Made by a program: the position numbers and the translations under genes. A stretch of DNA of 49,791 nucleotides from Peterkaempfera griseoplana (lineage in GTDB: Bacteria; Actinomycetota; Actinomycetes; Streptomycetales; Streptomycetaceae), in the NCBI RefSeq assembly GCF_001418575.1, contig NZ_LIQR01000033.1, positions 1 through 49,791 of the forward strand, written 5' to 3'. The notes under the pieces were generated by a model. The model was not told the origin of the DNA, did not search any database, and saw nothing but the letters and a program-made list of their open reading frames with translations. Of the stretch, positions 8,641 to 16,786 are shown in pieces (the stretch's first letter is position 1; each line of letters starts with the position of its first letter).

Positions 8641-8677
8641 ATAGTCACCCTATATAGGTGCGTGATATAAACCCGCC
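8641..8677 (+). promoter_or_regulatory. Promoter and MarR operator of the first MarR gene
   Basis: A perfect ten-base palindrome CCTATATAGG (8649-8658) is extended imperfectly to ACCCTATATAGGTG. A second AT-rich hexamer GATATA follows at 8664-8669. The ATG of the MarR gene is eight bases after it and has no Shine-Dalgarno, so a leaderless message is likely and the palindrome would cover the promoter. Local AT content is very unusual for this chromosome. Autoregulation by the adjacent MarR protein is inferred. Confidence 0.6.
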
Positions 8678-9157
8678 ATGAGTGACGCCCAGCCGAACGG
8701 TGACCAGACCGCCGCCTTCCTGGAGCAGCTGGCGGTCCTCGCAGTACGCCATCTGACGCCCCGGGACATCAGCTTCACCACGGCCTCCACCCTCGGCCGG
8801 CTGGCCCGCGGCGGCCCCGCCCGGCTGACCGCCCTCGCCACCGACGAGGGGGTCAGCCAGCCGTCGATGACCCAGCTGGTCCAGCGCCTGGAGCGGCAGG
8901 GCCTGGTGCGGCGCACCAGCGATCCGGCGGACCGCCGGGTGGTCCTGGTGGCCGTCACCGACGCCGGAAGGGAGCTGCTGGCCGACCGCCGCCAGGCGCG
9001 CACCGAGCGCCTGGCGGCACTGCTCGCGGCACTGCCCGACGAGGACCGGCAGGCGCTGGCGGCCGCGGCCGCCGGAGCGCTGCCCGCCCTGGAACGGCTG
9101 GTGGCCGCGGCGGCCGAGGCCGGCCTCCCGGCGGCGGACCGCCGTCCGGTCGACTGA
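8678..9157 (+). CDS. MarR-family transcriptional regulator
   Basis: A 159-residue winged-helix regulator. The recognition helix and wing are easily read: RLTALATDEGVSQPSMTQLVQRLERQGLVRRTSDPADRRVVLVAVTDAG (about residues 48-97), with the DxRxxxV wing signature. N- and C-terminal helices form the dimer interface. It sits 37 bases upstream of an MFS efflux pump in the same direction and has its own palindromic promoter, so it probably represses itself and the pump until a phenolic or other drug-like ligand binds. The ligand is not predictable. The start ATG has no ribosome site, which suits a leaderless transcript. Confidence 0.92.
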   Translation: MSDAQPNGDQTAAFLEQLAVLAVRHLTPRDISFTTASTLGRLARGGPARLTALATDEGVSQPSMTQLVQRLERQGLVRRTSDPADRRVVLVAVTDAGRELLADRRQARTERLAALLAALPDEDRQALAAAAAGALPALERLVAAAAEAGLPAADRRPVD

Positions 9158-9194
9158 CGAGGCGTCACACAGCACTCGAGTCTGGAGTTCCCCC

Positions 9195-10466
9195 ATGTCC
9201 GTTCACCCCGGAGCACCCAACCCCTTCCGGCAACCCAAAGCCGTCTGGGCCGTGGCCTTCGCCTGTGTGATCTCCTTCATGGGGATCGGCCTGGTCGACC
9301 CGATCCTGCCCGCCCTCTCCTCCCAGCTGCACGCCACCCCCAGCCAGGTGTCCCTGCTGTTCACCAGCTACCTGGTGGTCACCGCAGTCGCCATGCTGGT
9401 CACCGGCTTCGTCTCCAGCCGGATAGGCGCCAAGCGCACCCTGATCGCCGGCCTGGCCCTGATCGTGGTCTTCAGCGCACTGGCCGGGTCCTCCGGCAGC
9501 ATCAACAGCATCGTCGGCTTCCGGGCCGGCTGGGGGCTGGGCAACGCCCTGTTCATCGCCACCTCGCTGGCGGTCATCGTGGGCTCGGCCAGCGGCGGCT
9601 TCTCGGGCGCCATCATCCTCTACGAGACCGCACTGGGCGTCGGCATCGCGGTGGGCCCGCTGCTCGGCGGCGAGCTGGGCTCGATCAGCTGGCGCGGCCC
9701 CTTCTTCGGCGTCGCCGTGCTGATGGCAACAGCCCTGGTCGCCACCGTTGTCCTGGTGCAGCCCACCCCCGCACCGGCCCGGCGGGCCTCGGTGCTGGAC
9801 CCGCTGAAGGCGCTGCGCCACCGCGGTCTGCTCACCATGGGCCTGACCGCACTCTGCTACAACTGGGGCTTCTTCACGGTGCTGGGCTACGCGCCCTACC
9901 CGATGGGCCTGGGCACCCACCAGCTCGGCTATGTCTTCACCGGCTGGGGCGTGCTGGTGGCCTTCTTCTCCGTCTTCGGCGCCCCCTGGCTGCAGGCCCG
10001 CTTCGGCATCGCCCGCACCCTCTACCTCAACCTGGCGCTGTTCGCCCTGGACATCCTGGTGATCGCGCTGTTCACCGACTCCCGGGCGACGCTGGTCACC
10101 GCGGTGATCGTGGCCGGCGCCTTCATCGGCATCAACAACACCATCACCACCCAGGCGGTGATGACGGTCTCCCCCGTGGAGCGCCCCACCGCCTCGTCCG
10201 CCTACGGGTTCGTCCGCTTCATCGGTGGCGGCCTGGCTCCGTACGCGGCCGGCAAGATCGCCGAGCACAACGGCGTCCATGCGCCGTTCTACGTCGGCGC
10301 GGTCGCGGTGGCGATCGGCATCGGCGTACTGGCCACCGGCCACTCGCTGCTGGCGGACGCCGAGCGGGCGCAGGCCGCCGAGGCGGCCGGCCACGCCCCG
10401 GACCGGGCGGAGCAGGACCGGCTGGAGCAGCAGGCGCTGGCCGAGGACGTGGGCTCCGCAAGCTGA
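9195..10466 (+). CDS. MFS transporter, DHA1-type drug efflux
   Basis: A 423-residue major facilitator with twelve predicted helices. The N-terminal helix GIGLVDPILPALSSQL is followed by the DHA1 motif A loop GFVSSRIGAKRTLIAG, and helix 5 carries a motif C-like GVGIAVGPLLGGEL. Motif C marks proton-coupled drug antiporters. A CTGGAG site precedes the ATG. The gene follows a MarR regulator by 37 bases and precedes a second MarR gene by 28 bases, so all three are probably co-transcribed. Export of a toxic organic compound is the likely role; the substrate is unknown. Confidence 0.9.
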   Translation: MSVHPGAPNPFRQPKAVWAVAFACVISFMGIGLVDPILPALSSQLHATPSQVSLLFTSYLVVTAVAMLVTGFVSSRIGAKRTLIAGLALIVVFSALAGSSGSINSIVGFRAGWGLGNALFIATSLAVIVGSASGGFSGAIILYETALGVGIAVGPLLGGELGSISWRGPFFGVAVLMATALVATVVLVQPTPAPARRASVLDPLKALRHRGLLTMGLTALCYNWGFFTVLGYAPYPMGLGTHQLGYVFTGWGVLVAFFSVFGAPWLQARFGIARTLYLNLALFALDILVIALFTDSRATLVTAVIVAGAFIGINNTITTQAVMTVSPVERPTASSAYGFVRFIGGGLAPYAAGKIAEHNGVHAPFYVGAVAVAIGIGVLATGHSLLADAERAQAAEAAGHAPDRAEQDRLEQQALAEDVGSAS

Positions 10467-10494
10467 GCCTGCGCCCACCCAGCAGACTGGCGTC

Positions 10495-10932
10495 ATGAAC
10501 CTCGCCGAACTGCATCTCTTCGGGCGGGCCCTGTCCGCCGCGGCCGTGCACGCCATGCAGCCCACCGGCTCGGTACCGCTGTCACCGACCGAGCTGGTGG
10601 TGCTGCGCTGCCTGCACGATGAGGACGGGCTGGCGGTGGGCGAGCTGGCCCGGCGGTGCGGGTTCGCACAGAGCCGGATCTCCACCGTGGTGGCCGAGCT
10701 GCGTGAGCGGGGGCTGCTGGAGGTCGTGCCCGACCCCCGGGACCGGCGGCGCAACCTGGTCTCCACCACGGCGCGGCTCAGGGAGCTGGCGACCTCGGTA
10801 CCGGCGGTCGACGCCACCCCGCTGCTGCACGAGCTGCTGGGCGCGGCGGGGCCCCGGGCCGGGGAGCTGGTCGCGGCGCTCGGGGAGGCCGCCGCCGCGC
10901 TGGCGGCACACACCGGGGAACCGCAGCCCTGA
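10495..10932 (+). CDS. MarR-family transcriptional regulator, short
   Basis: A 145-residue winged-helix protein. The DNA-binding region reads LSPTELVVLRCLHDEDGLAVGELARRCGFAQSRISTVVAELRERGLLEVVPDPRDRRRNLV (about residues 28-88), with the expected DPRDRR wing. It follows the DHA1 pump in the same direction. The ATG at 10495 has no obvious ribosome site, so it may depend on coupling or its own leaderless start. Why one pump should be bracketed by two MarR regulators is unclear; the second may control another target. A strong terminator palindrome lies 15 bases after the stop. Confidence 0.88.
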   Translation: MNLAELHLFGRALSAAAVHAMQPTGSVPLSPTELVVLRCLHDEDGLAVGELARRCGFAQSRISTVVAELRERGLLEVVPDPRDRRRNLVSTTARLRELATSVPAVDATPLLHELLGAAGPRAGELVAALGEAAAALAAHTGEPQP

Positions 10933-10947
10933 GAGGACGACGGCAGA

Positions 10948-10985
10948 GGGCCGGGACCGGACGTGATCACGTCCGGTCCCGGCCC
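10948..10985. terminator. Perfect 38-bp palindrome, bidirectional terminator
   Basis: The arm GGGCCGGGACCGGACGTGA is followed without any gap by its exact reverse complement, giving 19 paired positions and a TGATCA centre. It lies between the convergent marR (stop 10932) and the DHA2 pump (stop 11069), so it can end transcription from both sides. There is no T-tract, which is usual in streptomycetes. Confidence 0.85.
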
Positions 10986-11068
10986 TTCGGCGCACCGTAT
11001 GCCCTCCGGTGCGCCGGTCGGCGGCCCGGCCTGTCCCCGGCCACAGGGCCGCCGAGGATGGCGTCCCG

Positions 11069-12664
11069 TCAGCCGGCGGGCACCGGTGCGGGGGTGGCGC
11101 GGTCGGCCGGCTTGGAGTCCGACTGCCCGGTGCGCAGCGGCACCTCGCGGATGAAGGCGATGGCCACCAGACCCAGCAGCGCGATCGGCGCGGCGATCAG
11201 GAAGATGTCGCCGGAGGCGTGCCCGTACGCGGTCTCGACCACATGGGCGATCGGTGCGGGCAGGGTGTGCACGTCCGGCAGCGAGCCGCTGCCGCCGCCG
11301 GTGTGGACGCCGAGGGCGGTCAGGCCGTCCGCGGTGTAGGTCTTGACCTTGGCCGCGAGCACGGCGCCGAGCGCGGAGACCCCGATGGCACCGCCCAGGC
11401 TGCGGAAGAAGGACACCACGGAGCTGGCGGCGCCCAGTTCGTGCATGGGCACGGTGTTCTGCACGGCCAGGACCAGGTTCTGCATCGTCATGCCGACGCC
11501 GCAGCCGACGAGGAACATGTAGACGCCCAGCAGCACGAACGAGGTGTCCGCGCGTACCGTGCCCATCAGGGCGAAGCCCGCGGTGAGCAGCACACCGCCG
11601 AGCACCATGTAGCGCTTCCAGCGGCCGGTGGAGGTGATCAGACGGCCGACGAGCGTGGAGGAGAGGAAGAGTCCGGCGATCATCGGCAGCGTCATCAGGC
11701 CGGAGACCGTCGGCGACTTGCCGCGGCTGATCTGGTAGTACTGGCTGAGGAAGACCGTGGCGCCGAACATCGCGGTACCGACCGCGAGGCTGGCGAGCAC
11801 CGCCAGGGTGACGGTCCGCCCGCGGAACAGGTGCATCGGGATGATCGGCTCCGCGGCCCTGGTCTCCACCAGGACGAACACCACGCCCAGCAGCAGCGCG
11901 CCACCCACCATGACGGCGGTCTGCCAGGAGCCCCAGGCGAAGCTGTCGCCAGCCAGCGAGACCCAGATCAGCAGCAGGCTGACGGCCGCGCTGACCAGCA
12001 CGGCGCCCAGGTAGTCGACCTGGACCCGGCGCCTGACCACCGGCAGCTTCAGGGTGCGCTGCAGCACGATCAGGGCGAGGGCGGCGAAGGGGACGCCGAC
12101 GTAGAAGCACCAGCGCCAGCCGAGCCAGGAGGTGTCCACGATGACACCGCCGAGGAGCGGACCGCCGATGGTCCCGACGGCCATCACCGCGCCGAGGTAG
12201 CCGTTGTACTTGCCCCGCTCACGCGGCGGGATCATGGTGGCCAGGATGACCTGGGACAGCGCCGTGAGACCGCCGGCGCCCAGACCCTGCACCACCCGGC
12301 AGGCGATCAGCATGCTGGTGTTCTGCGACAGGCCGGCCAGCGCCGAGCCCACGATGTAGACGCCCAGGGAGAGCTGGATCAGCAGCTTCTTGCTGGTCAG
12401 GTCGGCGAGCTTGCCCCAGATCGGGGTGGAGACGGTGGTGGCCAGCAGGGTGGCGGTGACCACCCAGGTGTAGGCGGACTGGCTGCCGTGCAGGGCCGTG
12501 ACGATGCGGGGCAGCGCGTTGGAGACCACGGTGCTGGACAGGATCGCCACAAAGAGGCCGAGCAGGAGTCCGGAGAGCGCCTCCATGATCTGACGGTGCG
12601 TCATAGGCGCCGGGGCGCCCGGATCTCCCGTTCCTGCGGGAGCGGTGGCTGGCTGCTGTGCCAC
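11069..12664 (-). CDS. MFS transporter, DHA2 (EmrB/QacA) drug efflux, 14 helices
   Basis: A 531-residue multidrug exporter of the EmrB/QacA family. It has the motif A loop GKLADLTSKKLLIQLSL, motif C AVGTIGGPLLGGVIVD, and the WRWCFYVGVPFA segment that marks DHA2 proteins. A short hydrophilic N-terminus precedes the first helix at about residue 30. The start is GTG at 12664, one base after the stop of the upstream MarR gene, with an AAGGGA site inside the marR 3' end, so the two are coupled. It is probably induced when the MarR protein releases the double operator at 13217-13256. The substrate is unknown. Confidence 0.92.
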   Translation of the reverse strand: MAQQPATAPAGTGDPGAPAPMTHRQIMEALSGLLLGLFVAILSSTVVSNALPRIVTALHGSQSAYTWVVTATLLATTVSTPIWGKLADLTSKKLLIQLSLGVYIVGSALAGLSQNTSMLIACRVVQGLGAGGLTALSQVILATMIPPRERGKYNGYLGAVMAVGTIGGPLLGGVIVDTSWLGWRWCFYVGVPFAALALIVLQRTLKLPVVRRRVQVDYLGAVLVSAAVSLLLIWVSLAGDSFAWGSWQTAVMVGGALLLGVVFVLVETRAAEPIIPMHLFRGRTVTLAVLASLAVGTAMFGATVFLSQYYQISRGKSPTVSGLMTLPMIAGLFLSSTLVGRLITSTGRWKRYMVLGGVLLTAGFALMGTVRADTSFVLLGVYMFLVGCGVGMTMQNLVLAVQNTVPMHELGAASSVVSFFRSLGGAIGVSALGAVLAAKVKTYTADGLTALGVHTGGGSGSLPDVHTLPAPIAHVVETAYGHASGDIFLIAAPIALLGLVAIAFIREVPLRTGQSDSKPADRATPAPVPAG

Positions 12665-12665
12665 G

Positions 12666-13196
12666 TCAGGATTCCCTTCGTGCCGCGCTGGGCGCGGCCG
12701 GTGATGCGGTGGTGTACGGAGGTTCGGCGGTCGGGGTCCAGTCCGGCCCGTGTCCGGCGCCGGCCTGCGGGGGGAGGAGTCCCAGGTCCGTGTGGAGCCG
12801 GCGGAGCAGTCGGGCGAGGCTGTCCAGGTCGGTGTCGTCCCAGCCGTCGGTGGCGTCGGCCAGCTGCACCGCCCGGGCGCGCCGCGCGTCGGCGACCATC
12901 CGGCGGCCGGCCCGGGTCGCGCTGATCAGGCAGGAGCGGCCGTCCGCGGGGTTCGGCCGGCGGACGGCGAGGCCGAACTCCTCCAGGTGGGCCAGCCGGC
13001 GGCTGACCACGGACATGTCGAGGAGCAGGCACTCGGAGAGCTCGACCATCCGCATCTCGCCCTGCCTGCAGAGGGTGGCGAGCATGGCGACGGCCGCCCT
13101 GGTCTGCACGGGGACCGTCCGGTCGCCGCGGCGGAGGAGCAGGGTGACGCCTCTGAGATCGTCGGACAGCTCCGACAGGGCCCGCTTTCTCGACAT
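12666..13196 (-). CDS. MarR-family transcriptional regulator of the DHA2 pump
   Basis: A 176-residue winged-helix regulator. The binding region runs AMLATLCRQGEMRMVELSECLLLDMSVVSRRLAHLEEFGLAVRRPNPADGRSCLISATRAG (about residues 38-98). It has a long proline/alanine-rich C-terminal tail. ATG at 13196 is the start, with GGAG eight bases upstream; the open frame runs further back through the operator region but lacks another start codon with a ribosome site. Two GGCAA-type palindromes lie 21-60 bases upstream and are probably its own operators. The DHA2 pump follows directly. Confidence 0.9.
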   Translation of the reverse strand: MSRKRALSELSDDLRGVTLLLRRGDRTVPVQTRAAVAMLATLCRQGEMRMVELSECLLLDMSVVSRRLAHLEEFGLAVRRPNPADGRSCLISATRAGRRMVADARRARAVQLADATDGWDDTDLDSLARLLRRLHTDLGLLPPQAGAGHGPDWTPTAEPPYTTASPAAPSAARRES

Positions 13197-13216
13197 CGAT
13201 ACATCTCCACTGATGA

Positions 13217-13256
13217 TTGCCTGAGGCAACCTTATCAGTGGTTGCCCTAGGCAACC
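13217..13256 (-). promoter_or_regulatory. Tandem palindromic MarR operators
   Basis: Two related palindromes occur side by side: TTGCCTGAGGCAA at 13217-13229 (perfect about its central G) and GGTTGCCCTAGGCAACC at 13240-13256 (seven-base arms). Their centres are 25 bases apart. They share the half-site TTGCC/GGCAA and lie immediately upstream of the divergently facing marR start, where a dimeric regulator pair would block the promoter. Assignment to the adjacent MarR protein is inference from position and symmetry. Confidence 0.75.
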
Positions 13257-13627
13257 ATCCCTGCAGATGGATCTGCCGGTGTGCTGTGCGTCACCTCGTT
13301 CAGGACCTGGAGTCGGCGCCGGTGGGCCGCCGCTCGGCGGTCGCAGGGCGCAGAGGCCGCCGGCACCCTGGGGATCGATGTGCGTGCAGGGGGCAGCGCA
13401 TGCAGTGACCGGGCCGGCGTACGGCCTCGGCGTCCTCACCGCCGGGCGGCGTCGGCGAGGCGGTCACCCCGATGACGACGCCCCGGCTACACTCGGCGTG
13501 GCGCCCCGGGGCGCCACCCGTCCGCGGAGAGGGCCGAGCCCACCCGGCTGTGCGTGCGCCATCGGCATGGCCCCGTACCTCCTTTCAGCCCGGCGTAGCG
13601 GACCGCGGGCCATGGAAGGAGGTCGCC
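13257..13627. other. Intergenic region upstream of the ankyrin gene
   Basis: No convincing gene is visible in this 371-base stretch; open frames crossing it lack ribosome sites and normal codon bias. A TACACT hexamer at 13498-13503 could serve as a -10 element for the ankyrin gene. The strong AAGGAGG site for that gene lies at 13616-13622. Confidence 0.5.
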
Positions 13628-15118
13628 GTGGCGACCGTTCGTCTTCCCGACGACCCGAGCTTCGAGCAGTTGCGCAAGCAGGCGAAGGACCTTCGCGACC
13701 AAGCCAGGTCCGGCACTTCGGATGCGCTGGCCCTGGTGGGCGCCCACCACCCGGACGGCCCGCACCCGCCGTCATTGGCCGGTGCGCAACTGGTCATCGC
13801 CCGCCGTCACGGTTTCCCGTCGTGGGCGGCGCTCAAGCGGCACGTCCAGACCATCCAGCGCTATCGCCGTGTTCCGGACCAGGTCGACACGGCGACCTCG
13901 CACGCCGACGAGTTCCTGTTGCTGGCCTGTCTGCGGTACGGCCACGACGACGAACCGGCCCGCTGGAGGCGGGCCGCCGCGCTGCTCGCCGCCCACCCCG
14001 GGCTCACCACCACCTCGGTGCACGCGGCGGCAGCAGCGGCCGACATCGACGCACTCGCCGGCCTGCTCGCCGCGGATCCGACGCTGGCCGCCGCCGAGGG
14101 CGGGCCGTTCGCATGGGAGCCCATCCTGTACCTCGCATACGCGCGGCACGCCCCCACCATCCCTGCGGACGCGGTCGTCCGGGCCGCCCGCATGTTGCTC
14201 GATCACGGCGCCGACCCGAACGCCGGCTATCTGTGGCACGGCTTGACCTCACCTTTCACCGCGCTGGCCGGTGCGCTGGGTGGCGGCGAGCGCGGACAGC
14301 CGGCCCACCCGGCGGCCGACGCGCTGGCTCGCACACTCCTGTCCGCCGGCGCCGATCCCAACGACGCCCAAGCGCTGTACAACCGCCAGTTCGGCTCGGA
14401 CGACGACCACCTCCGCCTGCTGATCGACCACGGGCTCGGACACGGCGGCGGCCCGTGGCGGACACGGCTGGGCGACGCGATTCCCCGCCCCGCCGACCTG
14501 ATCGCCGGTCAACTCTGGTGGGCGGTCGCCCATGACCTCGCCGATCGGGTACGGCTGCTCGCCGAATGCGCCGACCTGCGTGCTGTGTTCCGCATCCCGG
14601 ACGGCAGCCCGGCCCACCTGCGAGTCTGGAACGGCAGCACACCGGCACGCCTGGCCGCGCTGTGCGGCAGCACCCAGGTGCTGGAGTACCTGGGTGCGTA
14701 CGGCGCTCCCTGGTCAACGGCCGACGGCGTGGACGCACTCATCGCCGCAGCCCTGGCAGGCGACTGCGCAACCGTCGAGCGGTTGCGCGGGCACGCCGGC
14801 ACCGCACGCCGGCAGCGGCCCGGGCTGATCGTGTGGGCGGCGGCCCGCCGTTCCTGGCGTGCCGTCCCGCTCCTGGCGGAACTGGGGTTCGACGTCAACG
14901 CGCTGGGCCGCGGCGACGCCCCCCTTGAACAGCCATGGGAGACCCCGCTGCACCAGGCAGCGGCCGCTGACGACGTGACCGGCGCGCGCCTCCTGATCGG
15001 TCTGGGAGCCGACCCGAACATCCGCGACACCCGGTTCGGCAACACACCGCTGGGCTGGGCCGAGCACTTCCGCCACACCGAGGTCGCCCACTTCCTCCGA
15101 CCACTGACGAGCCAGTGA
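13628..15118 (+). CDS. Ankyrin-repeat protein
   Basis: A 496-residue cytoplasmic protein. The N-terminus (LPDDPSFEQLRKQAKDLRDQARSG, then the SWAALKRHVQ segment) is a helical leader common in actinomycete ankyrin proteins. Recognisable repeats follow, for example VVRAARMLLDHGADPNAG (about 187-204), LARTLLSAGADPNDAQ (about 237-252), and a clear C-terminal pair TPLHQAAAADDVTGARLLIGLGADPNIRD and TPLGWAEHFRHTEVAHFL. Such repeats mediate protein-protein contacts. No enzymatic domain is seen. GTG at 13628 follows an excellent AAGGAGG. Codon use is a little less GC-biased than in its neighbours, which may indicate more recent acquisition. Partner and function are unknown. Confidence 0.85.
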   Translation: MATVRLPDDPSFEQLRKQAKDLRDQARSGTSDALALVGAHHPDGPHPPSLAGAQLVIARRHGFPSWAALKRHVQTIQRYRRVPDQVDTATSHADEFLLLACLRYGHDDEPARWRRAAALLAAHPGLTTTSVHAAAAAADIDALAGLLAADPTLAAAEGGPFAWEPILYLAYARHAPTIPADAVVRAARMLLDHGADPNAGYLWHGLTSPFTALAGALGGGERGQPAHPAADALARTLLSAGADPNDAQALYNRQFGSDDDHLRLLIDHGLGHGGGPWRTRLGDAIPRPADLIAGQLWWAVAHDLADRVRLLAECADLRAVFRIPDGSPAHLRVWNGSTPARLAALCGSTQVLEYLGAYGAPWSTADGVDALIAAALAGDCATVERLRGHAGTARRQRPGLIVWAAARRSWRAVPLLAELGFDVNALGRGDAPLEQPWETPLHQAAAADDVTGARLLIGLGADPNIRDTRFGNTPLGWAEHFRHTEVAHFLRPLTSQ

Positions 15119-15495
15119 GCCCGCAACCCGACGACCAGCGTTGTCGTTGCTTCCGCGGCCGTTACCACCGGGCCCCGCACGGGTCGTGCGCCTTCGCCCC
15201 GGACTGGGACCGCGCGCTGGAGGCGGCCCCGATTTTCACCCACCGACCAGCTCGCACCCACCGACGCCGAAATCCGCACGGTCCAACAGGCCCGGCCCAG
15301 GCAGAACTCGACACCGCTGCCTGACCGCATCAGGCCTGCCGAAACGTCGAAAGTCGAGGGCTGACGCGCCCGGGTGACAACCTCCTGTTCGAGGTCGGTC
15401 GTGCGCCCTTCGAGCTGGTCGATGTCATCGCGCGCCCCGAGGCCGGACTCCCGCCACGCCTGCAACCGGCGGTGCCGCTCAGCCGTCGGGGCGGC
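15119..15495. other. Intergenic region with possible gene remnants
   Basis: Nothing here can be called a gene with confidence. A GTG overlapping the ankyrin stop opens a 69-codon frame whose first half has normal codon bias and a cysteine cluster (CRCFRGRYHRAPHGSC), but bias collapses after about codon 38. From about 15246 a different plus frame reads DQLAPTDAEIRTVQQARP and stops near 15363. On the minus strand, 15365-15465 reads a charged, coil-like stretch (DDIDQLEGRTTDLEQEV). This patchwork looks like decayed coding sequence, but I cannot identify the parent genes. Confidence 0.4.
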
Positions 15496-16614
15496 TCAGT
15501 TTCCGGGGCCGATGGCCGCCATGCTGAGCAGTGTCGACACCACCAGGGCCACCGCCCCGGCCACGGCGATGGTGATCACCTTGTGCCGCCGGATCAGCGC
15601 CCGGAAGCGCAGATGCAGGGTCTCCGCGCTCCCCTGCCGCCCCGGCTTCGCCGACCGCCGGCGGCCGCTCGCCGCCGGAGCGCGCCGGGAGGCGGCGGGC
15701 GAGGCCGCGGTCCTCGGCAGCGCGTACACGGTCGGTGCGGCGGCGGCCGGAGCGGGGGCCGCAGCGACGGGCGCCGCGACCCCGGCGGCGACCGGCCCGG
15801 CAGCGCCCCGCCAGGCCGAGGTGGCGAACCAGTCCGCCACCTCCTGGGCGGCAGGACGCTCCTCGGGCCGCTTGGCCAGCATCCGCAGCAGATACTCCTC
15901 GAACGCCCCCGGGAGCTGCGGGCAGCGCCAGGACGGCGGCGCGGGCGTCGTGGCGACATGCTGGTGCAGGACGGCCGCCGCGTGGTCGGACTGGAACGGC
16001 GGCTCCCCCACCAGCAACTGGTAGAGCACGCACCCCAGCGCATAGACGTCCGAGCCCGGCCCGGCGGCGCTGCCCAGCGCCCGTTCCGGGGCGAGGTAGA
16101 GGCTGGTGCCCACGATCTGGCCGACGCCGGTGAGCGCGGCCGAGGCGTCGTCGGCGAAGCGGGCGATGCCGAAGTCGGCGATCTTGACCGCGTCGTCGGC
16201 GCCCCGGATCAGGTTGCCCGGCTTGATGTCCCGGTGGATGACCCCCTGCCGGTGCGCGGCGGCCAGTCCGGCGGCGGTCTGGGCGGCGACCGCCGCCACC
16301 CGGTCCACCGCCAGCGGGCCCAGCGCCTCCAGCTCCTGGGCCAGGCTGCGCCCCTCCACCAGCTCCATCACCAGGAAGAAACGGTCCTGCCAGGCGCCGA
16401 AGTCAAAGACGGTGACCACTTGCGGGTGGTGCAGCCGGGCCGCGGTCTGCGCCTCCAGCCGGAACCTGGCGGCCGCCTCCGGGTCCGAGTCGGCGGCGAG
16501 CATGAGCTTCACGGCCACCGGGCGGCCCAGCACCTGGTCGTGACCGCGCCAGACCTCCCCCATGCCGCCCCGGCCGATCGCCGCGTCCAGCCGGTACCGA
16601 TCCGCCACCAGCAC
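15496..16614 (-). CDS. Serine/threonine protein kinase, PknB-like with C-terminal membrane anchor
   Basis: A 372-residue Hanks-type kinase. It has the glycine loop IGRGGMGEVW (13-22), the catalytic lysine AVKLM (K36), the loop HRDIKPGN with D129, DFG at 147-149 and the APE segment shortly after. An alanine/proline-rich linker follows the kinase domain, and a single helix ITIAVAGAVALVVSTLLSMAA lies near the C-terminus with only a few residues beyond it. The protein is therefore anchored to the membrane but has no PASTA or other sensor domain outside. GTG at 16614 is preceded by AGGAGG. It is monocistronic, and no substrate can be inferred from neighbours. Confidence 0.92.
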   Translation of the reverse strand: MLVADRYRLDAAIGRGGMGEVWRGHDQVLGRPVAVKLMLAADSDPEAAARFRLEAQTAARLHHPQVVTVFDFGAWQDRFFLVMELVEGRSLAQELEALGPLAVDRVAAVAAQTAAGLAAAHRQGVIHRDIKPGNLIRGADDAVKIADFGIARFADDASAALTGVGQIVGTSLYLAPERALGSAAGPGSDVYALGCVLYQLLVGEPPFQSDHAAAVLHQHVATTPAPPSWRCPQLPGAFEEYLLRMLAKRPEERPAAQEVADWFATSAWRGAAGPVAAGVAAPVAAAPAPAAAAPTVYALPRTAASPAASRRAPAASGRRRSAKPGRQGSAETLHLRFRALIRRHKVITIAVAGAVALVVSTLLSMAAIGPGN

Positions 16615-16786
16615 CCGGTTGCCTCCTGCCTTCCGCTGCCGCGAGATGCCCGGCGGGCCGCCGTGGCGATCTTCAGGGTACCGACCTTCGCGGGGCTCTC
16701 CGTCCGGGGTGAGGGCACCGGCGGACGTCCCCGGCCGTATTGTCTAGGCATCCGCCGATCTCCCGTCCCCCCCACCAGGAGCAGAC

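Noticed and set aside
15115-15324. 69-codon frame starting with a GTG that overlaps the ankyrin stop
   Set aside because: The first half has acceptable codon bias and a cysteine cluster, but bias collapses halfway, no ribosome site is distinct, and no family was recognised. Kept only as a possible remnant.
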